NCBI GenBank assembly: GCA_003512955.1
Contig: DOTG01000026.1
Coordinates: 470,032 to 534,031, forward strand
Length of the DNA: 64,000 bases
Direction: 5' to 3'
Source of the DNA: Marinilabiliales bacterium
GTDB lineage: Bacteria > Bacteroidota > Bacteroidia > Bacteroidales > SZUA-534
Positions 52,749 through 60,254 of this stretch are shown piece by piece (within the stretch, counting starts at the first letter, position 1; every line of letters starts with the position of its first letter). The notes beneath the pieces are model-generated. The model worked only from the letters and a program-made list of their open reading frames with translations. It was not told where the DNA came from and ran no database searches. Made by a program: the position numbers and the translations under genes.

Positions 52749-54305
52749 TTAGTCTTCTTTCGGACCGTTTTGGATTTGCTTGCGCATGATGCCAATTTCA
52801 GCCACCAACAAGCTGGTAAATACAACAAGGAACAAAAAGAAAGTAATTATAACAGCACTCGAATCTACCTTCGAAACAGCGGCTACCGTAGGCATAATGT
52901 CCTGAATGACCCAAGGTTGACGGCCCATTTCGGCAACTAGCCATCCACATTGTGAAGCCACATAAGCCAAAGGAATGGTAAGCAATGCCAAACGTAAAAA
53001 CCACTTGTGCTGTAAGATGGTATCTTTATAAACAAAGATTAAAGCCAGGATAAAAACCAAAATAAACCAGAAGGCCAGGGTCACCATGATGCGGAAACTA
53101 TAAAAGGTAATAGGTACAGGGGGGATAATCTGTTCAGGATCGTTTAAGAATCCATAGCCAAAATATTGAAAATTCTCGTTCATGGTAACAAGGCTTGTCT
53201 GAGTAGCACTATCATTTCCTGCTTTTTTGGCTTCTTTATAATCAGCCAATGCCTTGATGGCCAATTTTCCTTTTTCAATTTTTTGAACAGCCGAAAGAGC
53301 CACTTTTTTTTGTCCATCTGTATCGGTATATTCAAAGCCACCTTCCATCAAATCTTTAATTCCAGGTACAAATGCTTGAGCATCGCGGTAACCAAGGAAT
53401 GAAAGCAGTTTTGGAACTTCAATTTTCACCAGATGTGATTCTTGCGCATCATTGTATTTTTTATCACTGTTCAATACCCCAAAGATAACAATTCCGGCCC
53501 CTTGTTTTCCTTCGTACAAACCTTCCATGGCAGCCAGTTTCATGGGTTGTTTATGGGTTACCTGATAGGCCGAACCATCACCTGACCAAACCAAATACAC
53601 GCTTGAGGTTAACCCAAACACCGAAGCAATGATGATACTACGCTTGCTAAATAACACATGACGTTGCCGGATTAAAAACCACGCGCTGATTCCTACTACA
53701 AAGATGGAAGCCAATACATACGCCGAAGTTATGGTATGTAAAAATTTGTTGATGGCCACAGGCGACAGAGCAACATCCCAGAAACTGATCATCTCGTTAC
53801 GGGCAGTGTCAGGATTAAAGTGCATCCCGGCAGGGAACTGCATCCAACCGTTGGCCACCAGAATCCACAAGGCGGAAAGATTGGCACCAAAAGCTGTTAA
53901 CCAGGTGGAGGCCAGGTGGAATTTTTTACTCACCTTATTCCATCCAAAAAACATGATGGCAATAAAGGTACTTTCCATAAAAAAGGCCATAATTCCTTCA
54001 ATGGCCAAAGGAGCCCCAAAAATATCGCCCACAAACCAGGAATAGTTGCTCCAGTTGGTCCCAAACTCAAACTCGAGAATAATTCCTGTGGCCACCCCTA
54101 TGGCAAAATTAATCCCAAAAAGGGTCATCCAAAACTTGGTGATACGTTTCCATTCCGGATCACCGGTCCTAAAATAAATTGTTTCCATAATGGCCACAAT
54201 AAAACCCAAACCAAGGGTAAGTGGCACAAACAACCAGTGGTACATGGCTGTCAACGCGAATTGTCCGCGCGCCCAGTCCACCATTGATAAATCGATACTT
54301 TCCAT
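52749..54305 (-). CDS. cydA: Cytochrome bd quinol oxidase subunit I
   Basis: A 518-residue membrane subunit carrying the hemes. Visible landmarks are the N-terminal axial His region in ALTAMYHWLFVPLTLGLG, EFGTNWSNYSWFVGDIFG, the Q-loop KQPMKLAAMEGLYEG near 250, and the family signature GWLVAEMGRQPWVIQ near 455. The long segment between the Q-loop and PVPITFYSFRIM makes it longer than average, as in many Bacteroidota. It is in an operon DUF4492-cydA-cydB-cydX. Confidence 0.95.
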   Translation of the reverse strand: MESIDLSMVDWARGQFALTAMYHWLFVPLTLGLGFIVAIMETIYFRTGDPEWKRITKFWMTLFGINFAIGVATGIILEFEFGTNWSNYSWFVGDIFGAPLAIEGIMAFFMESTFIAIMFFGWNKVSKKFHLASTWLTAFGANLSALWILVANGWMQFPAGMHFNPDTARNEMISFWDVALSPVAINKFLHTITSAYVLASIFVVGISAWFLIRQRHVLFSKRSIIIASVFGLTSSVYLVWSGDGSAYQVTHKQPMKLAAMEGLYEGKQGAGIVIFGVLNSDKKYNDAQESHLVKIEVPKLLSFLGYRDAQAFVPGIKDLMEGGFEYTDTDGQKKVALSAVQKIEKGKLAIKALADYKEAKKAGNDSATQTSLVTMNENFQYFGYGFLNDPEQIIPPVPITFYSFRIMVTLAFWFILVFILALIFVYKDTILQHKWFLRLALLTIPLAYVASQCGWLVAEMGRQPWVIQDIMPTVAAVSKVDSSAVIITFFLFLVVFTSLLVAEIGIMRKQIQNGPKED

Positions 54306-54312
54306 TAGATTA

Positions 54313-54534
54313 TTATTTATTTGGTGAAATTAATTGCTCCAACACATATTCTGACCGTTCCTGATCGGACGAAAAGTTCTTTTTCAGGAAATTTGGAAAA
54401 AAGAAAAGCTTTAAAACCACAAACATGACAAATAACTTGATGAGAATAATAGCCCATAGCTTTTTGCCCACAGTCATACTTTTAAAACCTTCGAGGTAGA
54501 ATTGAAAGATTTTTTTAAAGATCGGTATCTTCAT
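54313..54534 (-). CDS. DUF4492 small membrane protein at the head of the cyd operon
   Basis: A 73-residue protein with one long hydrophobic helix; the body (FYLEGFKSMTVGKKLW, IILIKLFVMFVVLKLFFFP) matches the DUF4492 pattern found ahead of cydA in Bacteroidota. It is 7 bases before cydA, so it is cotranscribed and probably helps assembly or stability of the oxidase; this is inferred from conserved position only. Confidence 0.85.
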   Translation of the reverse strand: MKIPIFKKIFQFYLEGFKSMTVGKKLWAIILIKLFVMFVVLKLFFFPNFLKKNFSSDQERSEYVLEQLISPNK

Positions 54535-54760
54535 CTTACGTGTAATTCTGTTGCTTTAATTAAAAAATAGTCTATTTTGGTTTATTGTTGTTTGCGAACC
54601 AAGGTTTTTTTGGTCACATGTTGCCAAACAAATAAATTGTTTAGTTGTTCACGGAACCAGAAAAAAAATTAATTTTTTTTGAAACCATTAATAAATTGCC
54701 TTTTAATTACCGGAAATAAAGCTATGAAACCACCTAAAGATGAGACAAAAACCATGTTTT

Positions 54761-55168
54761 TTAAATAGAAATTCCTTCCGGGAAAAATAATTTTCCTTCT
54801 AAAACTGTTTTTAAAGCTATGGGCAATTGTTTAAATACATCGGATTTGAACACGCAGCCTTTAAAACCGGTTTCAAGTAATTGGGCAAGAAACATTTTCT
54901 CGGTATGCATGGTAATTGCAATAATTTTAAGGTGAAAATTCTGCCAAAGGGCCCGTTTTGTGGCCTCGAACCCATCCATCTCCTGCATGGCAATATCCAT
55001 GAGGATAATATCGGCTTCATTTTTATTCTGCAGTTTTAAAAACTCAACACCGTCGGAGGCTTCGGTAATGACCAGGCAATTTAATTCTTTTTCGATATAA
55101 TTTTTCAGATTCGCCCTGAACTGGACATTGTCATCGACCAGGATTATATGGGTTTTAGTCTCGTCCAT
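54761..55168 (-). CDS. Single-domain response regulator
   Basis: A 135-residue receiver (REC) domain with acidic pocket Asp12/Asp13, phosphoacceptor Asp58 in ILMDIAMQEMDG, the Thr86 switch in IAITMHTE and Lys108 in GCVFKSD. It has no DNA-binding domain after the receiver; the tail ends GKLFFPEGISI, like the start of the linker in NarL-type regulators, so it may be a truncated regulator. No kinase gene is adjacent; the nearest sensors are 2.2 kb away on the other strand. Confidence 0.9.
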   Translation of the reverse strand: MDETKTHIILVDDNVQFRANLKNYIEKELNCLVITEASDGVEFLKLQNKNEADIILMDIAMQEMDGFEATKRALWQNFHLKIIAITMHTEKMFLAQLLETGFKGCVFKSDVFKQLPIALKTVLEGKLFFPEGISI

Positions 55169-55302
55169 ACTCTTTAATTTTTGTTAAAGTTATAATTGTT
55201 TTATTCCTTACTGCAAGAGGGTAAATTATCTATTTTATAGGAGGAAACACTAAAATAGGGAGGGGTAATTCTCATTGTAAAAAGTGAGATAATACCTAAT
55301 TT

Positions 55303-55339
55303 CAATAGATCGGTAGATTCCTAGGCATGAGACACGAGA
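55303..55339. repeat. Copy B of a short dispersed intergenic sequence
   Basis: CAATAGATCGGTAGATT followed by a GAGACACGAGA stretch resembles copy A at 14717-14750. It lies in the 354-base gap 55169-55522, which has no gene that I can support. Confidence 0.45.
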
Positions 55340-55410
55340 AAATGTGCTAATGAGTAAATTTGATGATGAACCAAATAACTCATTTACAATATTCCAACAT
55401 CCCTTTTTTT

Positions 55411-55462
55411 AACCATTCAACCCTATAACCCTGCCACCTTGATACCTTGTAACCCTGCACCC
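55411..55462. repeat. Degenerate AACCCT/CCTTG tandem-like tract
   Basis: In about 50 bases the motif CAACCCTATAACCCTG is followed by CCACCTTGATACCTTG and TAACCCTGCACCC, so variants of AACCCTG and ACCTTG alternate. It looks like a decayed low-complexity repeat. Confidence 0.45.
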
Positions 55463-55522
55463 GTTTTTCAAAATAGCCGCACCGCGATTTGTAGATGCAA
55501 GGTATTTTGCAAAGGTCCAATA

Positions 55523-56038
55523 CTATTTTATTTCATTTATAGGAATTTGTTTCAACTCCTCAACAATTAAATAAACCGCCGGACAAGTTTCCAGGTTTTT
55601 TAATGCCAGGTTCAGTAAGGTGAGCATCTTCGGGGCATCGGTATGCGGATAATCGCGGCAAGCTTTGGGGCGGTTTTCATAAACCATGCAGTAGTTATCG
55701 CTGGCTAAAAACGGGCAGGGCATACCTTTAAAAACATAATCCCGGTCCTCGTCAATCCTCAAATATTTTTCGATGAATGAAACCGGTTTCATCGATACAG
55801 CTTTGGCCAGCCGCTCAATGTCTTTTTGGGTAAGCCTTGGCCCCAGGTTCCTGCAACAATTGGCACATTTCAGACAATCAATTTCGTTAAAAACCCGGTT
55901 GTGCAGCAATTGAAACAATTCATCCAATTTGCGGGGGCGTTTTGCTTTAACCTTATTCAAGTGTTTTTTTGAACTACCGGACGTTTTAGCTGCCTGTTGC
56001 TTTAAAAATGCGGGATCATATAGTTTATTTTCAGCCAT
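55523..56038 (-). CDS. YkgJ family cysteine-cluster protein
   Basis: A 171-residue protein; the start at 56038 (MAENKLYDPAF) is chosen because upstream codons would run across the promoter. The Cys motif CLKCANCCRNLGPRL near 60-75, then CPFLASDNYCMVYENRPKACRDYP near 110-135 and a late Cys (ETCPAVY), follows the zinc/iron-chelator pattern of the YkgJ (CxxCxxCC) family, probably binding an Fe-S cluster or zinc. Function is unknown. Divergent from trpS. Confidence 0.85.
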   Translation of the reverse strand: MAENKLYDPAFLKQQAAKTSGSSKKHLNKVKAKRPRKLDELFQLLHNRVFNEIDCLKCANCCRNLGPRLTQKDIERLAKAVSMKPVSFIEKYLRIDEDRDYVFKGMPCPFLASDNYCMVYENRPKACRDYPHTDAPKMLTLLNLALKNLETCPAVYLIVEELKQIPINEIK

Positions 56039-56064
56039 ATCTGAAATCTTATCTGTTGAAACCC

Positions 56065-56072
56065 CAAAAATA
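56065..56072 (-). promoter_or_regulatory. -7 element for the YkgJ-type gene
   Basis: Minus-strand TATTTTTG matches TAnnTTTG, 26 bases before the chosen start, and supports that start. Confidence 0.4.
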
Positions 56073-56112
56073 ATTAATCGCTCCAAATTCAGGAAAATGA
56101 GTGCATTTTTTA

Positions 56113-56120
56113 TAGTTTTG
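56113..56120 (+). promoter_or_regulatory. -7 element for trpS
   Basis: TAGTTTTG followed by C matches TAnnTTTG, 28 bases before the trpS start codon. Confidence 0.45.
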
Positions 56121-56148
56121 CACCACATATATAGAAAACAAAAAAATA

Positions 56149-57138
56149 ATGGAAACGGTAGTTAGCGGCATTAGGCCTACAGGAAACCTTCATTTAGGGA
56201 ATTATTTTGGTGCAGTAAAAAATTTCATCCGGATGCAACAAGAGCAGCGCTGCTATTTTTTTATTGCCGATTACCATTCGTTAACCACCCATCCCACTCC
56301 GGCTGACCTGCACGGAAGCGTTAAACAGGTTTTGGCAGAATACCTTGCTGCCGGATTGGATCCTGAAAAAAGCACCTTGTACATTCAAAGCGATTTGCCA
56401 GAAGTAGCCGAGTTATATTTGCTCCTTAACATGAACGCGTATATTGGCGAGCTGGAACGTACCACCTCCTTCAAAGATAAAATCAGGGCACAACCTGACA
56501 ATGTAAATGCCGGGTTGTTGACCTATCCGGTGTTAATGGCGGCCGACATCATCATTCATAAAGCGGCCAAAGTACCGGTGGGTAAAGACCAGGAACAGAA
56601 TCTGGAGATGGCCCGCCATTTTGCCCGGCGATTTAACCACATGTATAAGCATGAATTCTTTCCGGAACCTGCCCCGTTTAATTTTGGCCAGGAACTGATT
56701 AAAATCCCCGGTCTTGATGGTTCAGGCAAAATGGGCAAATCGGAAGGTAACGGTATTTTTTTATACGAAGATGCCGGAAGCATCCGCAAAAAAGTAATGC
56801 GCGCGGTTACCGACAGCGGCCCCACTGCTATGGACCAAGTGGTTTCGGAACCCATTCAAAACCTGTTTACCATCATGGAACAAGTTTCGGCTCCCGATAC
56901 GCTGCAGCATTTTAAAGATAAATATGCCTCCTGCGAAATACGCTACGGTGACCTAAAAAAACAACTGTCCGAGGATATTGTAAACTTTACGGCCCCTATC
57001 AGGGAACGGATTATCGAAATAAAGTCGGACGAGGCGTACCTTTCAAAAGTTGCCCGCATGGGTGCCGAGAAAGCCCGGGAAAGCGCCCGCGTTACTTTAA
57101 GGGAGGTGAGGGAGATTATCGGGTTCAGGCCATTTTAA
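56149..57138 (+). CDS. trpS: Tryptophanyl-tRNA synthetase
   Basis: Charges tRNA-Trp. The 329-residue class Ib synthetase has the HIGH-type motif in GIRPTGNLHLGNYFGA at the N-terminus, TTSFKDKIR and GLLTYPVLMAADI near 110-135, VPVGKDQEQNLEMAR near 145, and the KMSKS-type loop GSGKMGKSEGN near 200. Standard length. An intrinsic terminator follows. Confidence 0.97.
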   Translation: METVVSGIRPTGNLHLGNYFGAVKNFIRMQQEQRCYFFIADYHSLTTHPTPADLHGSVKQVLAEYLAAGLDPEKSTLYIQSDLPEVAELYLLLNMNAYIGELERTTSFKDKIRAQPDNVNAGLLTYPVLMAADIIIHKAAKVPVGKDQEQNLEMARHFARRFNHMYKHEFFPEPAPFNFGQELIKIPGLDGSGKMGKSEGNGIFLYEDAGSIRKKVMRAVTDSGPTAMDQVVSEPIQNLFTIMEQVSAPDTLQHFKDKYASCEIRYGDLKKQLSEDIVNFTAPIRERIIEIKSDEAYLSKVARMGAEKARESARVTLREVREIIGFRPF

Positions 57139-57151
57139 AAACAAAAAATAC

Positions 57152-57175
57152 AAGCCGGATATTTTCCGGTTTTTT
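57152..57175 (+). terminator. Intrinsic terminator after trpS
   Basis: AAGCCGGA (57152-57159) pairs with TCCGGTTT (57165-57172), with one GU pair, followed by a T run. Confidence 0.75.
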
Positions 57176-57262
57176 ATTTCTATAACGTTCCGATTCCGGG
57201 AAATTAATCCAAATAGTAAGGCATTTACAAAAAAAATCTGCATATTTATTGGCTTTGTTTAT

Positions 57263-57270
57263 TACATTTG
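57263..57270 (+). promoter_or_regulatory. Possible -7 element for the tandem sensor operon
   Basis: TACATTTG matches TAnnTTTG, about 130 bases before the first sensor gene. A standard -33 box is not clear. Confidence 0.35.
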
Positions 57271-57398
57271 GGGAGTTATCTTCAAAAACACAAAATATTG
57301 ACCGGATTCTGGTAACGAGAATCATTCCTTCCATAAAAGGATTTTGAATCTGAAACAGAATTTAGGTTTCTACTTTGTAAAATAAAAATGGTAATCGT

Positions 57399-60164
57399 AT
57401 GAAAATCAGGCTTTGGCTCAGCATCAGGATACTTTTGTTAGTGGTTATTTCCACGGGAACAATATTTTACATCGCGTTACAAATCATCGGGCAAAGTTAC
57501 CGCAAAAGTGCCTTTAGGGAGACCATGCTGGTAAACGACAACTATGCAACCAAATATGCGTCCATCATCAAATCATCGCTGGAAAAAGATTTTGACATCA
57601 TCCGCACTTATGGGGAAATTGCTCAGAATATCAAAATAGAGGACTACCCTACCCGAAGGGGTTATTTAAATGAAATATTGATAGATATTGCCAAGAAAAA
57701 ACCTACATACACTGCTGTTTGGGACACCTGGGAACTGAGATTTATAAATAAGAAGTATGAACTCCCTTACGGCCGGGTATCCCACTCCTTTTACCGCGAT
57801 GCTTTGGGCGAAATTGAACTCAAAACCGATACCCTCGACTTAGATGGAGATAACGCCGAAAGCCTGTATTACATGTATAAACTTGTTCCCGAAGAGGCAA
57901 TTACCGATCCGTATAAATATTCCTATACCGGATTAAAGAAGGACGAAATACTTGAAACCAGTTTAATTGCCCCAATGCTTGTAAATAATGAGTTTGCAGG
58001 ATTGACCGGCATCGACCTTTCTCTGGAACATTTTCAACATATTATTGATTCGTTAAACAAAGAACAAGGTTACCGGATACTGTTTTTCTCCTTCAATGGC
58101 GACATTATTGCCCACCCGAAAAAAGAGCTTATTGGAACAAACATTGTTATTGCCGACACCTTTTTAACCAGTCGGTATAGTATTCTGGACCGGATTCAAT
58201 CGGGCAAAAACTCTAATTTTATTATTAAAGATGCTGACGGAAATGACAGTTCTTATTTCTCGATGGCTTCAATTACCATCGGGAAAACCCAAACCCCTTG
58301 GGCCATTTTAATTGAGGCTCCCTTGCAGGAAATTGACGCTCAGGTAACACACTCATTAAGCATCTTGAATAAGGTTTCGTATATTGGTTTAATGATACTT
58401 ATCATCATCACGTTTGCTTTCTCTATTTTTCTTGTACTTCCGCTCCAAAAAACCCGGAAGATATTGAACAAACTTTCAAAAGGGGAGGTTTTGGGAATCG
58501 CTAAACTCAGAGACAAATCAAATGATGAAATTGGAGAAATGGCCGAATCGGTAAATACAGTAATCGACGGGATGAATAAAGTTACCGAATTTGCCGATCA
58601 CATTGGAAAAGGAAATTATGATTTTGAGTTTAAACAACTTGGCAAAAAAGATTTTCTTGGCAATGCCATTATCGAGATGCGGAATAGTTTGAAAAAAGCC
58701 AAGGATGAGGAAAGTAACCGAAGAGAAGAGGAGAAACAACTGGAATGGGCTTCACAGGGAATCAACATTTTTAACAAGGTCCTCCGGGTTGACAACCAAA
58801 ACCTAGAAGTGCTAACCTACGAAATTGTAAAAACACTCACCCTTTATTTGGAAGCCCACATGGGCGGAATTTATTTGAAAGATGTCACCAACGACTCCGA
58901 ATTGGAATTAATATCGTACCTGGGGTTTAGCAAAGAAAAATACAACAAGAAATACATCAGGTTTGGCGATGATCTGGTTGGACGGTGCGCCTTGGAAAAG
59001 GAAACCATTTTCATGAACGACATCCCCAATGACTTTACACTGGTCACCAGTGGGTTGGGACGTTCCATACCTGCATCAGTGCTTGTTGTCCCGCTTATCA
59101 GTAACCAGGAACTGATTGGGGTATTAGAAATTGAGTCGCTAAAGGAAATCAAGAAATACCAAATAAATTTTGTGGAGCGGATTGCCGAAAACATTGCCTC
59201 GACCGTAGCAACTGTAAAAACCAATGTCCGTACAGCCCAGCTATTAAGCAAAGCAAAAAAACAGGCCGAAGAACTGGAGCAACAGGAAGAAGAAATCAGG
59301 CAAACGATGGAAGAAATGCAAGCCACACAAGAGGAAGCCCGTAAACGGGAAGAAGAACTCAATGCTCTGATAAAAGGGTACGGACTGTTGATGCCCATTT
59401 TAGAATTTGACCTGAAAGGCCGTATTATTGAAGCGAACGACAACTATTTGAAAATCTATAAGGCCCGGAAATCGCAGTTGATCGGGAAACAGCATAAGGC
59501 AGATTTATTCATGAATGATACGGAACTCCAGAAACATCAGGCTTTTTGGGAAAATCTGGCTAATGGCAAAGAGCAGGAGCAGATTGAGTATATCAAATCG
59601 GGCAAAGAAGATTATTGGTTGCTCGAGAAATTCCTCCCCGTGCAGGACCGCTTTGGAATCATCCAAAAAGTAATCTGCATTGGGATTGATATTACCGACC
59701 AAAAGAAAACCGAAAGCAAGATTAAGCAAATTCAGGAAGGAGTGTTGAATGCCCAGACAGGTGAAAAAATTGAAATCAAGAAAAAATCGTCTCCGGTTAT
59801 TGATCTCAATCAAGAGCTTACCATTGTTGATTTGACCTACCTGAAGATGGTTTACAAAAAAGACTCGCAGAAGATTTACAACATCTTGAAGCTTTATTAT
59901 GAGACCTTACCCTCACAGTTGGAAGAAATATTTCAGTTGGCCAAAGCCCGCGATTATGTCAAGCTAAAATCGAAAATCAACAGCCTAAAAACAAAGATGA
60001 GTTATCTGGGATTGAAACAGATTTACGATAACCTCCGGAATATTGAAAAACTCTTGGCGGAACAGAAAAATCTGAACGAAATTACTGGTATGCTCAAATC
60101 TATTTCAAAATATTGGTCGCTTGCTTACAGTGAACTTAAAAAAGTTTTGCGGGTCCCCAATTAA
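57399..60164 (+). CDS. Kinase-less transmembrane sensor: Cache-HAMP-GAF-PAS with degenerate HPt-like tail
   Basis: A 921-residue receptor. TM1 (~8-30) and TM2 (~325-350) bracket a periplasmic double Cache domain (TAVWDTWELRFINKKYELPYGR and GLTGIDLSLEHFQHI are typical). A HAMP-like linker (~350-400) leads to a GAF domain (~470-610), a charged coiled coil (EELEQQEEEIRQTMEEMQATQEEA), and a PAS domain (~660-775, ending in IGIDITDQKKTESK). The C-terminal ~110 residues are helical and fit an HPt domain, but the phosphoacceptor position is Asn861 (SKINSLKTKMSYLGL). No histidine kinase, cyclase or methyl-accepting domain is present, so output must be through a partner or conformational change. Followed 90 bases later by a paralogue. 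Confidence 0.85.
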   Translation: MKIRLWLSIRILLLVVISTGTIFYIALQIIGQSYRKSAFRETMLVNDNYATKYASIIKSSLEKDFDIIRTYGEIAQNIKIEDYPTRRGYLNEILIDIAKKKPTYTAVWDTWELRFINKKYELPYGRVSHSFYRDALGEIELKTDTLDLDGDNAESLYYMYKLVPEEAITDPYKYSYTGLKKDEILETSLIAPMLVNNEFAGLTGIDLSLEHFQHIIDSLNKEQGYRILFFSFNGDIIAHPKKELIGTNIVIADTFLTSRYSILDRIQSGKNSNFIIKDADGNDSSYFSMASITIGKTQTPWAILIEAPLQEIDAQVTHSLSILNKVSYIGLMILIIITFAFSIFLVLPLQKTRKILNKLSKGEVLGIAKLRDKSNDEIGEMAESVNTVIDGMNKVTEFADHIGKGNYDFEFKQLGKKDFLGNAIIEMRNSLKKAKDEESNRREEEKQLEWASQGINIFNKVLRVDNQNLEVLTYEIVKTLTLYLEAHMGGIYLKDVTNDSELELISYLGFSKEKYNKKYIRFGDDLVGRCALEKETIFMNDIPNDFTLVTSGLGRSIPASVLVVPLISNQELIGVLEIESLKEIKKYQINFVERIAENIASTVATVKTNVRTAQLLSKAKKQAEELEQQEEEIRQTMEEMQATQEEARKREEELNALIKGYGLLMPILEFDLKGRIIEANDNYLKIYKARKSQLIGKQHKADLFMNDTELQKHQAFWENLANGKEQEQIEYIKSGKEDYWLLEKFLPVQDRFGIIQKVICIGIDITDQKKTESKIKQIQEGVLNAQTGEKIEIKKKSSPVIDLNQELTIVDLTYLKMVYKKDSQKIYNILKLYYETLPSQLEEIFQLAKARDYVKLKSKINSLKTKMSYLGLKQIYDNLRNIEKLLAEQKNLNEITGMLKSISKYWSLAYSELKKVLRVPN

Positions 60165-60254
60165 TGTAAATTGAAAACACGTGGGTTTTGAAGTTAAAAT
60201 TCTACCTGACCCACTCCGTCGGAACTCATGCGTTAATTTAAAATTTGTAGAAAG

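Noticed and set aside
54761..55168. Pairing the single-domain response regulator with the tandem sensors as a defined two-component system
   Set aside because: They are on opposite strands, separated by two genes, and the sensors have no kinase; kept only as a hypothesis.
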